Source of the DNA: Methylobacterium sp. FF17
GTDB lineage: Bacteria > Pseudomonadota > Alphaproteobacteria > Rhizobiales > Beijerinckiaceae
Length of the DNA: 64,000 nucleotides
Assembly (NCBI RefSeq): GCF_025813715.1
Contig: NZ_CP107532.1
Location: forward strand, 2,480,001 to 2,544,000
Reading direction: 5' to 3'
The notes under the pieces are model-generated. The model was given only the letters and a program-made list of their open reading frames with translations. It had not been told where the DNA came from and ran no database searches. Below, in pieces: positions 16,485 through 26,624 of the stretch. How positions within the stretch are numbered: the first letter of the stretch is position 1; every line of letters starts with the position of its first letter. The position numbers were made by a program, and so were the translations under genes.

Positions 16485-17567
16485 TCAGGCCGTCCGCAGG
16501 GCGGCGTCGGCCGGGCGCGGGCGTTCGCCCACCAGCTGGAACGCCCTGGGGCGCTTGAACAGGAAGGACGCCCGGGTGTGGCGGATCGCCCGCTCGAAGG
16601 CGAGGGGCACCAGGATCGCCACCACGGTGACGGTCACGCTCGCCCAGCCGATATCCGTGACGGCGCCGGATTTGACGATGAGCGTCCGGGTCAACGCCAT
16701 CGGCAGGAAGAAGGCGAGGTAGATCACGATCGAGCGCTGGCCGCAGGCCCGCAACGCCGCCGTGACCGGTCCGCCGGCCCGGCTCATCAGGGCGCCGATG
16801 GCCACGATCGCCAGGGCGCCCGCCCCGCTGAGAGCGAAGCCGAGACCGGGCAACTGCGCCAGGGTCGGGATCGCGGGGTTGCCGGTGGGGAGGAAGACCA
16901 GGGCGGCGTTGACCAGCGCCCAGAGGGCGAGGCCCGCCAGGGCGGCGCGGGCATGGCCCTGCACCGCGTCGGCGAAGGAGAAGATGCGCTCGGCGAACAG
17001 GTAGCCGACGAGGAACCAGACGTAGCGGTCGCAGAACTCGTCCACGAGGTCGAGGCCGGTCTCGATCGGCAGGATCTCCAGCAGGGTCGCCGCCGCGAGG
17101 ATCAGCGGGGCCGGCACTCGGCGCAACAGCTTGGTCAGCACCGAGAACACCGCCAACAGGTAGATGAACCACAGCGTCGAGTAGGGTTCCACCAGGGCCA
17201 GCGCGAGATGGGCGAGGAACGCACCGGGGCCGCCGCCGTCGACGATCTGTCCGTACCTCGCCGCCGACTGGATCAGCACCCAGAGCCCGTAGAAATAGGC
17301 GAAATGCACGAGGCGGCGGTCGAGGAAGAGGCGCCAGTCCCGGTCGATGACCCGGCCGAGGAACAGGCCCGACAGGAGGAAGAAATCGGGGATCCGGAAC
17401 GGGCGCGCGAAGGCGACGAGGGTGTGGAGGAAGCCCTCGCCCTCCATGGCGATGCCGGTGCCGATGGTCGAGTGCATCATCACCACGAGGATGATGCAGA
17501 GCCCTTTGGCGACGTCCACCCAGGCGAGGCGGCCCGCTTCCACCGGTCCCGCTGCCAAACCCACCAT
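16485..17567 (-). CDS. Acyltransferase 3 family membrane protein
   Basis: About 360 residues with roughly ten hydrophobic segments. The N-terminal block WVDVAKGLCIILVVMMHS is the acyltransferase 3 signature around the catalytic His. FRIPDFFLLSGLFLG and a YFYGLWVLIQ segment follow in the family order. These inner-membrane enzymes transfer acyl groups to extracellular sugars or lipids; OpgC-type and O-antigen acetylases belong here. The start is uncertain: an earlier ATG at 17585 adds six residues in a locally duplicated MVGGGK stretch. No sugar-biosynthesis gene is adjacent. Confidence 0.82.
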   Translation of the reverse strand: MVGLAAGPVEAGRLAWVDVAKGLCIILVVMMHSTIGTGIAMEGEGFLHTLVAFARPFRIPDFFLLSGLFLGRVIDRDWRLFLDRRLVHFAYFYGLWVLIQSAARYGQIVDGGGPGAFLAHLALALVEPYSTLWFIYLLAVFSVLTKLLRRVPAPLILAAATLLEILPIETGLDLVDEFCDRYVWFLVGYLFAERIFSFADAVQGHARAALAGLALWALVNAALVFLPTGNPAIPTLAQLPGLGFALSGAGALAIVAIGALMSRAGGPVTAALRACGQRSIVIYLAFFLPMALTRTLIVKSGAVTDIGWASVTVTVVAILVPLAFERAIRHTRASFLFKRPRAFQLVGERPRPADAALRTA

Positions 17568-17721
17568 CTTCCCGCCCCCCACCATCTTCCCGCTCTCCCT
17601 CCTCGATCGTGCGCGACACTCCGGCCAAGAGTCTTAAGGGAGCGGGTACGCGGGGCGCCCGCCCGCCGATCATGCCGAACGGCGGGTAAAGCGGGTTCGG
17701 CGAATACGGCGCATCCCCCCG

Positions 17722-18096
17722 TCAGTACGGGTCGCGCTTGGCGCCGCGCCGGTCTCGGGTCATCCGCGTCGCCGCATGGAAGTCGTCGGGCTTGGTCCGG
17801 ACCCAGGCCAGGAACTGGGCCATCTCGGGGTCCGTCCGCAGGGCATCGACATCGGCCAGCCGGCGGGCGATCTCGGCCTCGCTGAAGCGGGCATGGATCG
17901 CCGAGTGGCAGATCTGGTGCAGCCGCACCGTGCCGGCTCGCGCCCCGCCCTTCAGCTTCGGGGTGAGGTGGTGCAGGCTCGACTTGGCGCGTGGCGGGAT
18001 CGGGCGTTCGCAGAGCGGGCAGATGACCGGGGCCTTCGCCGCCGGCCCCTGCGTCGTCGGATCGTCCGCGCGCCACATCCGGTCCCGTCGTCCCAT
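17722..18096 (-). CDS. HNH endonuclease-like protein
   Basis: A 124-residue protein with a zinc-binding CPLC pair (Cys26, Cys29), an LHHLTPKLKGG motif at 41-51, and LHQICHSAIH at 59-68. This is the HNH metal and catalytic layout. Homologues of this size occur as single-copy chromosomal genes rather than as restriction or homing systems; the target is unknown. Its start lies 10 bases after the stop of the upstream alpha/beta hydrolase, so the two are probably cotranscribed. Confidence 0.8.
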   Translation of the reverse strand: MGRRDRMWRADDPTTQGPAAKAPVICPLCERPIPPRAKSSLHHLTPKLKGGARAGTVRLHQICHSAIHARFSEAEIARRLADVDALRTDPEMAQFLAWVRTKPDDFHAATRMTRDRRGAKRDPY

Positions 18097-18106
18097 CGGG
18101 GTTTCC

Positions 18107-18958
18107 CTAAGGTGCCTGCGCGGACGCGTGACGGCAGGGCGTGGCCGAGCTGTCCGCCGGGCGGAACAGGGCCTCCGCCTCCGCGTCCTGCGCGCCGAGG
18201 ATCGAGACGTGGTCGCCGTCAAGGACGACGAGGCGGACGCGCGCGCCGCCCCGCTCGGCCAAGCGCCGGGCATGCGACAGGGGTACGACCCGGTCTCGGG
18301 TGCCGTGGACGATCAGGACCGGGCCGCCGGCTTGTCCGAGGCGCTCATCCGAGCGGAAGGTGTCGCGCAGCAGGAGGCCGGTCGGCAGGTAGGGAAAGCG
18401 GGCCGCCGCCACCGCTGCGAGAGAATCGAACGGCGCCTCCAGGTAGAGGCCGAGATGCGGCACCGATGCCGCGGCCGCCACCGCCACGGCGGCACCGAGG
18501 GAATGGCCGTGCAGCAGCACCGGGGCCCCAGGGGCCCGCGCCGCGATCGCCCCGTAGGCCGCGGCGGCATCGGCGATCAGCCCGTCCTCGCTCGGGCTGC
18601 CCGTCGAGCCCGGATAGCCCCGATAGGCGATGGCGAGCAGACCCCAGCCCCGGTCCCGCCAGGGCGCGCCGGCAAAGCGCGCGGCCGCCGGCTCGGGCCG
18701 CGAGCCGTTGCCGTGGAAGCTGAGGACCACGGCGCAGCCCGGGGCGGGCGGGCGCCAGAAGCCGAGGAGGCGCTCGCCATCCGCAGTTTCCAGGCTGATC
18801 GCCTGCGTTCCGGCTGGGGCCTCGCGGCTCGAGGCGGGCGCGGGGCTGCGGAACGCGCCCGGATAGATCAGGTGGCGCTGGAACACGCCGAGCAGGAGCA
18901 GCACGACCGCGTAGAGCGCCAGCGGCACCGTGAGGAGGAGCGAGAGGAGGAAGCGCAT
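18107..18958 (-). CDS. Membrane-anchored alpha/beta hydrolase
   Basis: A 283-residue protein with an uncleaved-looking N-terminal hydrophobic helix at 3-26 and then IYPG, common in the BEM46-like hydrolases. The oxyanion region is SFHGNGS near 80; the nucleophile is in LHGHSLGAA (Ser153); the acid lies in IVHGTRDRVVP and the His in DGDHV. All triad residues are present. It is likely an inner-membrane esterase or thioesterase of unknown substrate. It reads into the HNH gene. Confidence 0.85.
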   Translation of the reverse strand: MRFLLSLLLTVPLALYAVVLLLLGVFQRHLIYPGAFRSPAPASSREAPAGTQAISLETADGERLLGFWRPPAPGCAVVLSFHGNGSRPEPAAARFAGAPWRDRGWGLLAIAYRGYPGSTGSPSEDGLIADAAAAYGAIAARAPGAPVLLHGHSLGAAVAVAAAASVPHLGLYLEAPFDSLAAVAAARFPYLPTGLLLRDTFRSDERLGQAGGPVLIVHGTRDRVVPLSHARRLAERGGARVRLVVLDGDHVSILGAQDAEAEALFRPADSSATPCRHASAQAP

Positions 18959-19191
18959 GCGTCCGGGCTCGAGGGCGTTCCAGCGATGGAGCCGTGATCC
19001 CGGTGGCCAGGAGGGGTCCGGAAGGAACCCCGTAGCTAGGGACTGGACATTGGCGTGTCACCAGCGATGTTGCGTCGCGTGATAGCCCTGGCTCCCTTCC
19101 CCCTCCCAGATCCCGCGAGCGGGACCTCCCCTCGTACCGCGCGGACGCCCTGCCGACGCGCGGGGGACCGTCCGGCCGCGCCGGGCCTCGC

Positions 19192-19932
19192 ATGAGCGGG
19201 ACCCCACGCGAGGCGGTGATCGGCCTCAGCGCCAATGTGCTCCTCGTCGGCCTGATCGTCGGCGTCCTCGGCTTCGGCATCGGCGCCGGGGCCCTGGATG
19301 GGTCGGGGGCGGCCTTCAGCTTCGTGATGGCGGTGTGGGTCCTGGGCCTGTGCGTGCATGCGTTCGGCCATGCTCTCGCGGCGCGGCGCTGGGGCCTGCC
19401 CGGGACCGAGGCCCTGACCCTCGATCCAAGGCGCCTGCCCAATCGCGTGGCGACCCTGCTCCTGCCGGTCGTCCTCACGGTCCTGGCCGGGTTCGGCTTT
19501 CCCGGCGGGGTGTCCGATGCGGCGACCGAACCCGACCCGGGGCGGCGTTCGGCGACGGCCCTGGCGGGACCGGCGATGAGCCTCGCCTTCCTGCTCTTAC
19601 TCGCCGCCCTCTACGCGCTGGCGCGTCCCGAGGCCGAGACCCTGCGGGCGGTGCTCGCGGTCTCGGTCCTCTTCCAGGGTACCGCCCTCATCCTCGGCCT
19701 GATGCCGGTGCCGGGACTCGACGGCTACGACATCCTTCGCCCCTGGCTCCCCAACGCCTGGGCCTGGACGGAGCGGATGGCCCGGCACTCCGGGTTCGTG
19801 CTGCTGGGACTGTTCCTCGTCTCCAGCGCCTTCAGCCGCCCGCTCTTCGGCGCCAGCCTGCGCCTGACCGCCGCCCTCGCGATCGATCTCTCCGACGTGA
19901 TCGCCGGCTACCGGCTCATCCGCCTCTGGTGA
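19192..19932 (+). CDS. M50-like (site-2 protease-like) membrane protein lacking catalytic Glu
   Basis: A 246-residue protein with about six hydrophobic segments. The third segment carries VHAFGHALAARRWGLPG at the place where M50 proteases have HExxH followed by A-x-R-x-G. The Glu that activates water is replaced by Ala here, while both His are kept. The second metal motif, PVPGLDGYDILRP, is intact. It is probably a structural relative or pseudo-protease, unless the gene is miscalled. Both flanking gaps lack genes and it is transcribed alone. Confidence 0.7.
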   Translation: MSGTPREAVIGLSANVLLVGLIVGVLGFGIGAGALDGSGAAFSFVMAVWVLGLCVHAFGHALAARRWGLPGTEALTLDPRRLPNRVATLLLPVVLTVLAGFGFPGGVSDAATEPDPGRRSATALAGPAMSLAFLLLLAALYALARPEAETLRAVLAVSVLFQGTALILGLMPVPGLDGYDILRPWLPNAWAWTERMARHSGFVLLGLFLVSSAFSRPLFGASLRLTAALAIDLSDVIAGYRLIRLW

Positions 19933-20108
19933 AGAATGGGCAGCCCGCTTCACGGAGAATGTGAGATCGCTCAGTACAGAAATGGTCTCGCGAGCTTGTG
20001 ACCGCTGCCGTATGCTGTCGTACGATAGGGAGCCGACGCGGGCGTCCTGGTCCGGGCCGATTCTGACGCGCATTGCGCGGAGGCGATCCTTCACGCGAAC
20101 AGTTGGTC

Positions 20109-20321
20109 ATGACGGACGCCGCACCAGCCCAGATGCCACCGAACTCCTACCGCGTGCGCCTGCTGGATGGGGCCGGCCGCGTGCTGCGCACGAAGGTCAT
20201 CCCAGCCCGCGACGAGGCCGAGGCCATCGAGCGGGCACGGGCCTTCATGGATGGCCGGTCCGTCGAGCTCTGGGCGGGGGATCGCCTGGTGCTGCGCCTC
20301 GACGCATCCGATCCCGCTTGA
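20109..20321 (+). CDS. Small conserved-looking protein, unknown function
   Basis: A 70-residue protein with the pattern YRVRLLDGAGRVLRTKVIPARDEAEAIERA, then VELWAGDRLVLRL. This looks like a compact beta-beta-alpha-beta domain of a type common in Rhizobiales small proteins. No named function. Strong GC3 periodicity supports coding. Confidence 0.65.
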   Translation: MTDAAPAQMPPNSYRVRLLDGAGRVLRTKVIPARDEAEAIERARAFMDGRSVELWAGDRLVLRLDASDPA

Positions 20322-20461
20322 GCTGACGGTCCACTGCGATCCGTGGGACAGCCGCCCGGGCCAGGGCGCAAAACCACTGTCCCGCCGCGTGAAACCTGAT
20401 TAGGTGCACGCCGGATTCGGACCGGGCCGTTGGCGTGCCTCGGGGCCGCTGGAGACCCCTC

Positions 20462-20716
20462 ATGGCCCTCAAGACGACTTTCCTGGTCCAGACCTTCGTG
20501 CTGAAGCGCAAGCGGCTCACCCCCGGCGACCGGGAGGTCGCCGTCACCGAGAGCGGTGCCCTCAAGAAGGCCGAGGCCATGGCCGCGCGCTTTCCCGGGA
20601 CCGCCGCGATCAAGGTCGTGGCCGACGACGAGACGGGGGAGCTGGAGAGCGCCGCCATCCTGGCGAGCTTCGGCGAGGTGCCGGACGATTTCGCCGAGAG
20701 CCTCCAGGGGGGCTGA
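20462..20716 (+). CDS. Small protein of unknown function
   Basis: An 84-residue protein starting MALKTTF at 20462. It opens with a LVQTFVLKRKRLTPGD strand pair, then an EAMAARFPG helix and a KVVADDETGELESAAILASFG block. It resembles the preceding small gene in size and fold type, though not closely in sequence. No named function. Confidence 0.65.
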   Translation: MALKTTFLVQTFVLKRKRLTPGDREVAVTESGALKKAEAMAARFPGTAAIKVVADDETGELESAAILASFGEVPDDFAESLQGG

Positions 20717-20730
20717 GGGACCCGAATCGA

Positions 20731-20769
20731 CAGAAGGCCCCGCCCGCGCGGGGCGGGCGAGGCCTTCGA
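20731..20769. terminator. Bidirectional hairpin between convergent genes
   Basis: GAAGGCC (20733-20739) pairs with GGCCTTC (20761-20767), with an inner GC-rich stem. It lies between the convergent small protein (stop 20716) and the BA14K protein (stop 20791), as expected for a shared terminator. Confidence 0.6.
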
Positions 20770-20790
20770 TTCCGTGTGGCCGGTCAGCCG

Positions 20791-21471
20791 TTACGGGCAG
20801 GCGTGGCGCTGGCCGTCATTGCCGAGATAGGTCCCGCTGCGGCGGTCGTAGGACCGGAAGCGCTGGACGCAATAGGCGACGTCGTTGCCGGTCGGGGCGA
20901 CCTCGGTGGTGGTCTCAGTACCGTAGCCGGCCGGGGCATAGCCGCCGCCGTAACCCGTGCCGTACCCTCCGTAACCACCCCCGTAATAGGCTGGTGCGTA
21001 GCCGCCGGCGTAGTAATCGTCGCCGTAATAGCCGCCATAGGCGCTGCCGAGGCCGTAGCCGATGCCGGCGCCCGCCAGCCCGAGGCCGACACCGAGCCCG
21101 ATGCCGCCATAGCCACGACGGTAGCCATAGCCCCGCCCGCCGTAGCCGGCCCGGTTGAAGCCGCCGCGATTGAACCCGGCGACGCCGCCCCGGAAGCCCC
21201 TGCCGCCGGCCAGCCCAACGCCGCCACCGAAGCCGGCGCGGTTGAAGCCGCCGCCGCCGAGACCGTTGCCCCGGAAGCCGCCGCCCGCGAGGCCGCCCCG
21301 GAAACCACCGCCACCGAGGCCGCCCCGGAAGCCGCCACCGCCGAGCCCACCACCGTGGAACCCGCCGCCACCGCCCCGGAAGCCACCGCCGCCCGGACGG
21401 GCATCGGCGGTCACGGGAATCATCGCGAGGGCGCCGACCAGGGCGGCCGACGCCAGAAGAATGCGCTTCAT
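20791..21471 (-). CDS. Glycine-rich secreted protein with BA14K-like C-terminus
   Basis: A 226-residue protein. The signal peptide ends near VTADA-RP. Residues 25-190 are dominated by Gly with Phe, Arg, Tyr and Ala in short repeats of the GGGGFRGG and GGYYGG types. The last 30 residues, VAYCVQRFRSYDRRSGTYLG plus a Cys-containing end, match the BA14K-like domain typical of Rhizobiales envelope proteins. Location is probably periplasmic or outer envelope. Molecular function unknown. Confidence 0.8.
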   Translation of the reverse strand: MKRILLASAALVGALAMIPVTADARPGGGGFRGGGGGFHGGGLGGGGFRGGLGGGGFRGGLAGGGFRGNGLGGGGFNRAGFGGGVGLAGGRGFRGGVAGFNRGGFNRAGYGGRGYGYRRGYGGIGLGVGLGLAGAGIGYGLGSAYGGYYGDDYYAGGYAPAYYGGGYGGYGTGYGGGYAPAGYGTETTTEVAPTGNDVAYCVQRFRSYDRRSGTYLGNDGQRHACP

Positions 21472-21589
21472 GGGAGAACCTGTGGTTTGTGCGCCGGCCC
21501 AGACGGCCGGACTCGTGGGGGGAAAACGCCGGCCTCGTCCGTAAAGTTCGTTCAGGCGCAGTTTCCGCGTCGGTTTGTCAGTGCGGCGA

Positions 21590-21618
21590 TTGACAAAGCC
21601 GCTCGGGAGATCGAACCT
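21590..21618 (+). promoter_or_regulatory. Putative promoter of the thiC leader
   Basis: A perfect TTGACA lies at 21590-21595; 17 bases later comes a weak -10-like GAACCT. Transcription would begin a few bases before the TPP riboswitch, which suits a riboswitch-controlled transcript. The -10 is poor, so this rests mainly on the -35 and the position. Confidence 0.45.
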
Positions 21619-21627
21619 GGAACCATT

Positions 21628-23702
<2,075 letters not shown>

Positions 23703-23713
23703 GTATCCCCGCC

Positions 23714-23739
23714 CCGGGTCGGCCGAGGTCGACCCGGGA
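23714..23739. terminator. Shared hairpin between thiC and imuB
   Basis: CCCGGGTCG (23714-23722) and CGACCCGGG (23731-23739) form a perfect 9-bp stem in the 41-base gap between two convergent genes. There is no T run after the stem on either strand. A terminator role is inferred from position. Confidence 0.55.
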
Positions 23740-23743
23740 AAAC

Positions 23744-25639
23744 TCATGCGAACAGCCCGTGCACGAACCAGCGCGCGGGCGTGTCCATGGTGAGGAAGCC
23801 CTCGCGGTAGACCCAGAGGCGGCGGCCGGCCTCGTCCTCCACCACGTAATAATCCCGCGTCGGCCCGGGCGCCCGCCACCATTCGTCGGCGATGCGCTCG
23901 GGGCCGTCCGCATGGGCGACGCGGTGAACGCGGCGGCGCCAGCGGAAACGATGGGGCGGCCCGTCGGGGGCGAGTGCGATCACGTCCTCTGCGACCTCGC
24001 CTCGGCGCAGGAGCACGAGGGGGCGGGGCGGCAGGCGGGGGACGCTCCCGTCGGGGTTCGGGCGGCCCGTGCGCCAGGGCTCCGCCGTCCCGGCCTGCTC
24101 GGGCAGGTGGCTCGCGCGGAAGCCGAGCCGCATCATCCGCCGGCCGATGCGCTGGCGCAGGGCATCGCCCAGATGTTCGGCTCCTTCGGCAGCGCCGGGC
24201 GCCTCCACCAGTATTCCCTGATGCGCCGCGATCGTGCCCGTGGCGGTCACCGCGAGCTCTACGGTCTCGAAGCCGAAGCCGGCATCGAGGGCTGGGCCGA
24301 GGCGGTCGAGACGCAGGGCGAGTAGGCGCGCGACCTGGGCCGGGCAGCGGATCGGCAGGCTCATCCCGAGGTCGAGGGTGCGCACCACCCCATCGACCCG
24401 GGTCAGGGACAGCCGCAGCGCCCGCGCACCGAGGCCGGCCGCGTCCAGTCGGGGCGCCAGTTCCTCCATCAGCCGCGTGGCCGTGGCGACGATGGTTTCC
24501 GGCTGTCCGATCGGTTCGAGGAAGCCGCGCGCAGCCTGGAAATCCCGCGGGTCCCCGGTGGTGACGAGGGGTTCGGGCCGATGGCCGAGGGCCTGGTCGA
24601 GCCGCAGGAGCAGGGCCTCGCCGAAGCGCCGGGCCAGCGGCGCCCGGGGCGCGGCGGCGAGGTCGCCGATCCGTCGCAGGCCAAGGCGAGCCAGGGCCTG
24701 CGCCGTGGCGGGGTCGAGGCGCAGGGCCGCGACGGGCAGGGCGTGCAGCGCCCGGGCGTTGCCTCCGACCGGAACCAAGATATGCGGGCCACGCCAGTGT
24801 TCCCCCGGATACGGCGCGGTCCGGCCTCCCGATGGAAGATCCAGGGCGCCACGAGAGTCGCCGTCCTGGCAGACCAACGAATTTGCGCCCTTCGGGCTGC
24901 GCCGGGGAGCATCGCCAGATCGGATGCCGACGAGGCTCCGATCGTCCGCCAGAGGCGCAACCGTGCCCCCTCTCCTGGAAGGAGAGGGCTGGGGTGAGGT
25001 GTGTGCGCTTTCCGGAGATGGACCACACCTCACCCTGTCCCTCTCCTTCCGGGAGAGGGGACCCGCGCTGCCCGTCGGATGCGTGAAACCCGTCGTTTCG
25101 TCCGGGACAGGGGGCGCGACCAGTCCGCCTCCGCCGTGGCGGGCCAGGGCGAAGGCGCAGGCGGGCGTGTCGGCGAGCGCGATCCGGGCCGGGATCGCGT
25201 GCTCGGCGAGCCGCCGGGCGAGATCGGCCAGCAGGGCGGCCTCGCCGCCGAGCAGGTGGCTCGCCCCCGCGATGTCGAGGAAGAAGCCGTCCCCGCCCTC
25301 CGCCGGACCGAAGGGGGCGACGACGGGGGTGTAGCGCTTGGCCCAGAGGCAGAGCCGGTGCAGGGCGGCGGCATCCGCCTCTGGGTCGCCGGCATGGACG
25401 GCGATGGGCGTGCCGATTCGTGCGCGGGCCCGCGCCAGGGTCTCGCCGGGGGCGAGGCCGAGGGCGCGGGCGAAGGGATCCACCGCGATCAGGCGCAGGC
25501 CGTTGGCCTCCATCGCGGCCACCACCATCGGGCCGTCATCGGACGCGCCGGAGGCGCCGCTCTCCGAGGGGCTCGCCCGGGCCCGCCTCAGCCGCGTGAT
25601 CGGCCAATGCTCCAGCCAGACCGAAACGATGCGCGGCAT
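23744..25639 (-). CDS. imuB: ImuB, Y-family polymerase-like mutagenesis protein, with in-frame insertion
   Basis: 631 residues from MPRIVSVWLEHW at 25639, the usual family start. ImuB is a catalytically inactive Y-family protein that links ImuA and DnaE2 to the beta clamp during SOS mutagenesis. Family features include RIGTPIAVHAGDPEADAAAL, FLDIAGASHLLGG and, after the gap, ALRLDPATAQALARLGLRRIGDLA (thumb helix-hairpin-helix). About 100 extra residues sit between residues 180 and 285. Part of this, about 194-224, is encoded by a 92-bp palindromic element. Without it the length would be close to the usual 500-530. dnaE2 is not in this window. The first 104 bases overlap imuA in another frame. 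Confidence 0.88.
   Translation of the reverse strand: MPRIVSVWLEHWPITRLRRARASPSESGASGASDDGPMVVAAMEANGLRLIAVDPFARALGLAPGETLARARARIGTPIAVHAGDPEADAAALHRLCLWAKRYTPVVAPFGPAEGGDGFFLDIAGASHLLGGEAALLADLARRLAEHAIPARIALADTPACAFALARHGGGGLVAPPVPDETTGFTHPTGSAGPLSRKERDRVRCGPSPESAHTSPQPSPSRRGGTVAPLADDRSLVGIRSGDAPRRSPKGANSLVCQDGDSRGALDLPSGGRTAPYPGEHWRGPHILVPVGGNARALHALPVAALRLDPATAQALARLGLRRIGDLAAAPRAPLARRFGEALLLRLDQALGHRPEPLVTTGDPRDFQAARGFLEPIGQPETIVATATRLMEELAPRLDAAGLGARALRLSLTRVDGVVRTLDLGMSLPIRCPAQVARLLALRLDRLGPALDAGFGFETVELAVTATGTIAAHQGILVEAPGAAEGAEHLGDALRQRIGRRMMRLGFRASHLPEQAGTAEPWRTGRPNPDGSVPRLPPRPLVLLRRGEVAEDVIALAPDGPPHRFRWRRRVHRVAHADGPERIADEWWRAPGPTRDYYVVEDEAGRRLWVYREGFLTMDTPARWFVHGLFA
24968..25059. 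repeat. 92-bp palindromic repeat element inside imuB
   Basis: Two inverted copies of a short hairpin (CCCTCTCC, 5-base loop, GGAGAGGG) lie at 24968-24988 and 25039-25059. They are joined by inverted CTGGGGTGAGGTGTG and CACACCTCACCCTG arms that match at 16 of 19 positions. This is the CCCTCTCC/CTCACCC type of extragenic palindrome widespread in proteobacteria. Here it is read through in frame, giving SRKERDRVR and TSPQPSPSRRGG. Confidence 0.88.
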
Positions 25640-26369
25640 GATCCCACTCCAGGAGCCAGTGTCCGGTCCGCCCGTTGCGGCTCCGCTCGAGGGTGGCCTG
25701 CCAGCACGGCCGCTCGATGCAGCCGAAGCGGTCACGCAGGGCCTTGCCGGCGGCGATGCGCCAGCGCGTCGTCGCCACGTTGGGGCTCTCCGCCCCGGGT
25801 GGGCGCAGGACGAGGAGCAGCAGATCCGTGTGCCCGGCCGCCAAGTGGAGCCGCCGGCTCTGGGCCAGGGGCAGGGCGGCGTCCACGAGACCGGCCACGG
25901 CGGCCAGCCCCTGCGCGCGCAGGGCCTCTTCCAGGGCGCGGTAGGCGTCGCCGTCGCTGCCGACCTCGAACAGCAGCAGGCGCCCCGGGTCGAGCCCGAG
26001 CCCGGCCAGTCCATGTCCGTAGGGGAGGGGATGGCCCTGGCCCGCCACGAGGAGCGCCTCGCCCCGCACGCGGGCGAGGTGGCGCGCCACCAGCGCCAGG
26101 GCGAAGCCGAGGGCCGCCGGCTCATCGCCCGCCGCCAGGGGAGAGATCTCGTGCAACTGCCCGAGAGCGAGCCCCCCGCCCGCGAGACGTGCGTCGACAT
26201 CGTGGATCCCGAGGGGCAGGGCACCCCGCGCGATGCGGGTATCCTCCTGTGCCGCCACGCGGGCCCGCAGGGCCGCCAGATCCACCGGCAGGCCGTCCGC
26301 CGCCCGCGGACGCGTCCGTTCCGATGCTTCCGTCGGGGGATCGGGAGGTTCTTCGGGTCTGTGACGCAT
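25536..26369 (-). CDS. imuA: ImuA, SOS mutagenesis protein (RecA-like)
   Basis: About 277 residues from MRHRPEEP at 26369, with AGGAG eight bases upstream. An earlier ATG at 26408 lies inside the LexA box and is unlikely to be used. ImuA features are GIHDVDARLAGGGLALGQLHE near 48, an ALLVAGQGHPLPYGHGLAGLGLDPGRLL block, DAALPLAQSRRLHLAAG and a WRIAAG end. The protein is a RecA-fold partner of ImuB in damage-induced mutagenesis. It overlaps imuB by 104 bases. Confidence 0.85.
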   Translation of the reverse strand: MRHRPEEPPDPPTEASERTRPRAADGLPVDLAALRARVAAQEDTRIARGALPLGIHDVDARLAGGGLALGQLHEISPLAAGDEPAALGFALALVARHLARVRGEALLVAGQGHPLPYGHGLAGLGLDPGRLLLFEVGSDGDAYRALEEALRAQGLAAVAGLVDAALPLAQSRRLHLAAGHTDLLLLVLRPPGAESPNVATTRWRIAAGKALRDRFGCIERPCWQATLERSRNGRTGHWLLEWDHAAHRFGLAGALADHAAEAGPGEPLGERRLRRVR

Positions 26370-26397
26370 CGGCTCCGCTCCTGTCCCTTCACGATAG

Positions 26398-26412
26398 GAA
26401 CAAAGCATGAAC
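26398..26412 (-). promoter_or_regulatory. LexA (SOS) box upstream of imuA
   Basis: On the minus strand the sequence reads GTTCATGCTTTGTTC, an exact GTTC-N7-GTTC direct repeat, the LexA operator of Alphaproteobacteria. It is 29 bases before the chosen imuA start, where LexA would block transcription until DNA damage. Confidence 0.88.
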
Positions 26413-26624
26413 ACACTCAACCGGTTTCCGGGAGCGTCGGGATTTTTTCGGGTGGCCAACGCGTTGGCCTGTGGATGCCTGTGGACAGGTGTGGATAGGG
26501 CTTGCGCGCACCGATCCGGCCGTGAGGGGCGACACCCGACGCGCCGAAGCTTGACCCTGTGCCGTGGGCAGGGCAGCACACCTCACCTGCCGCGCAGCAG
26601 ACGCGGACCAGCCGGGAGAACTCC

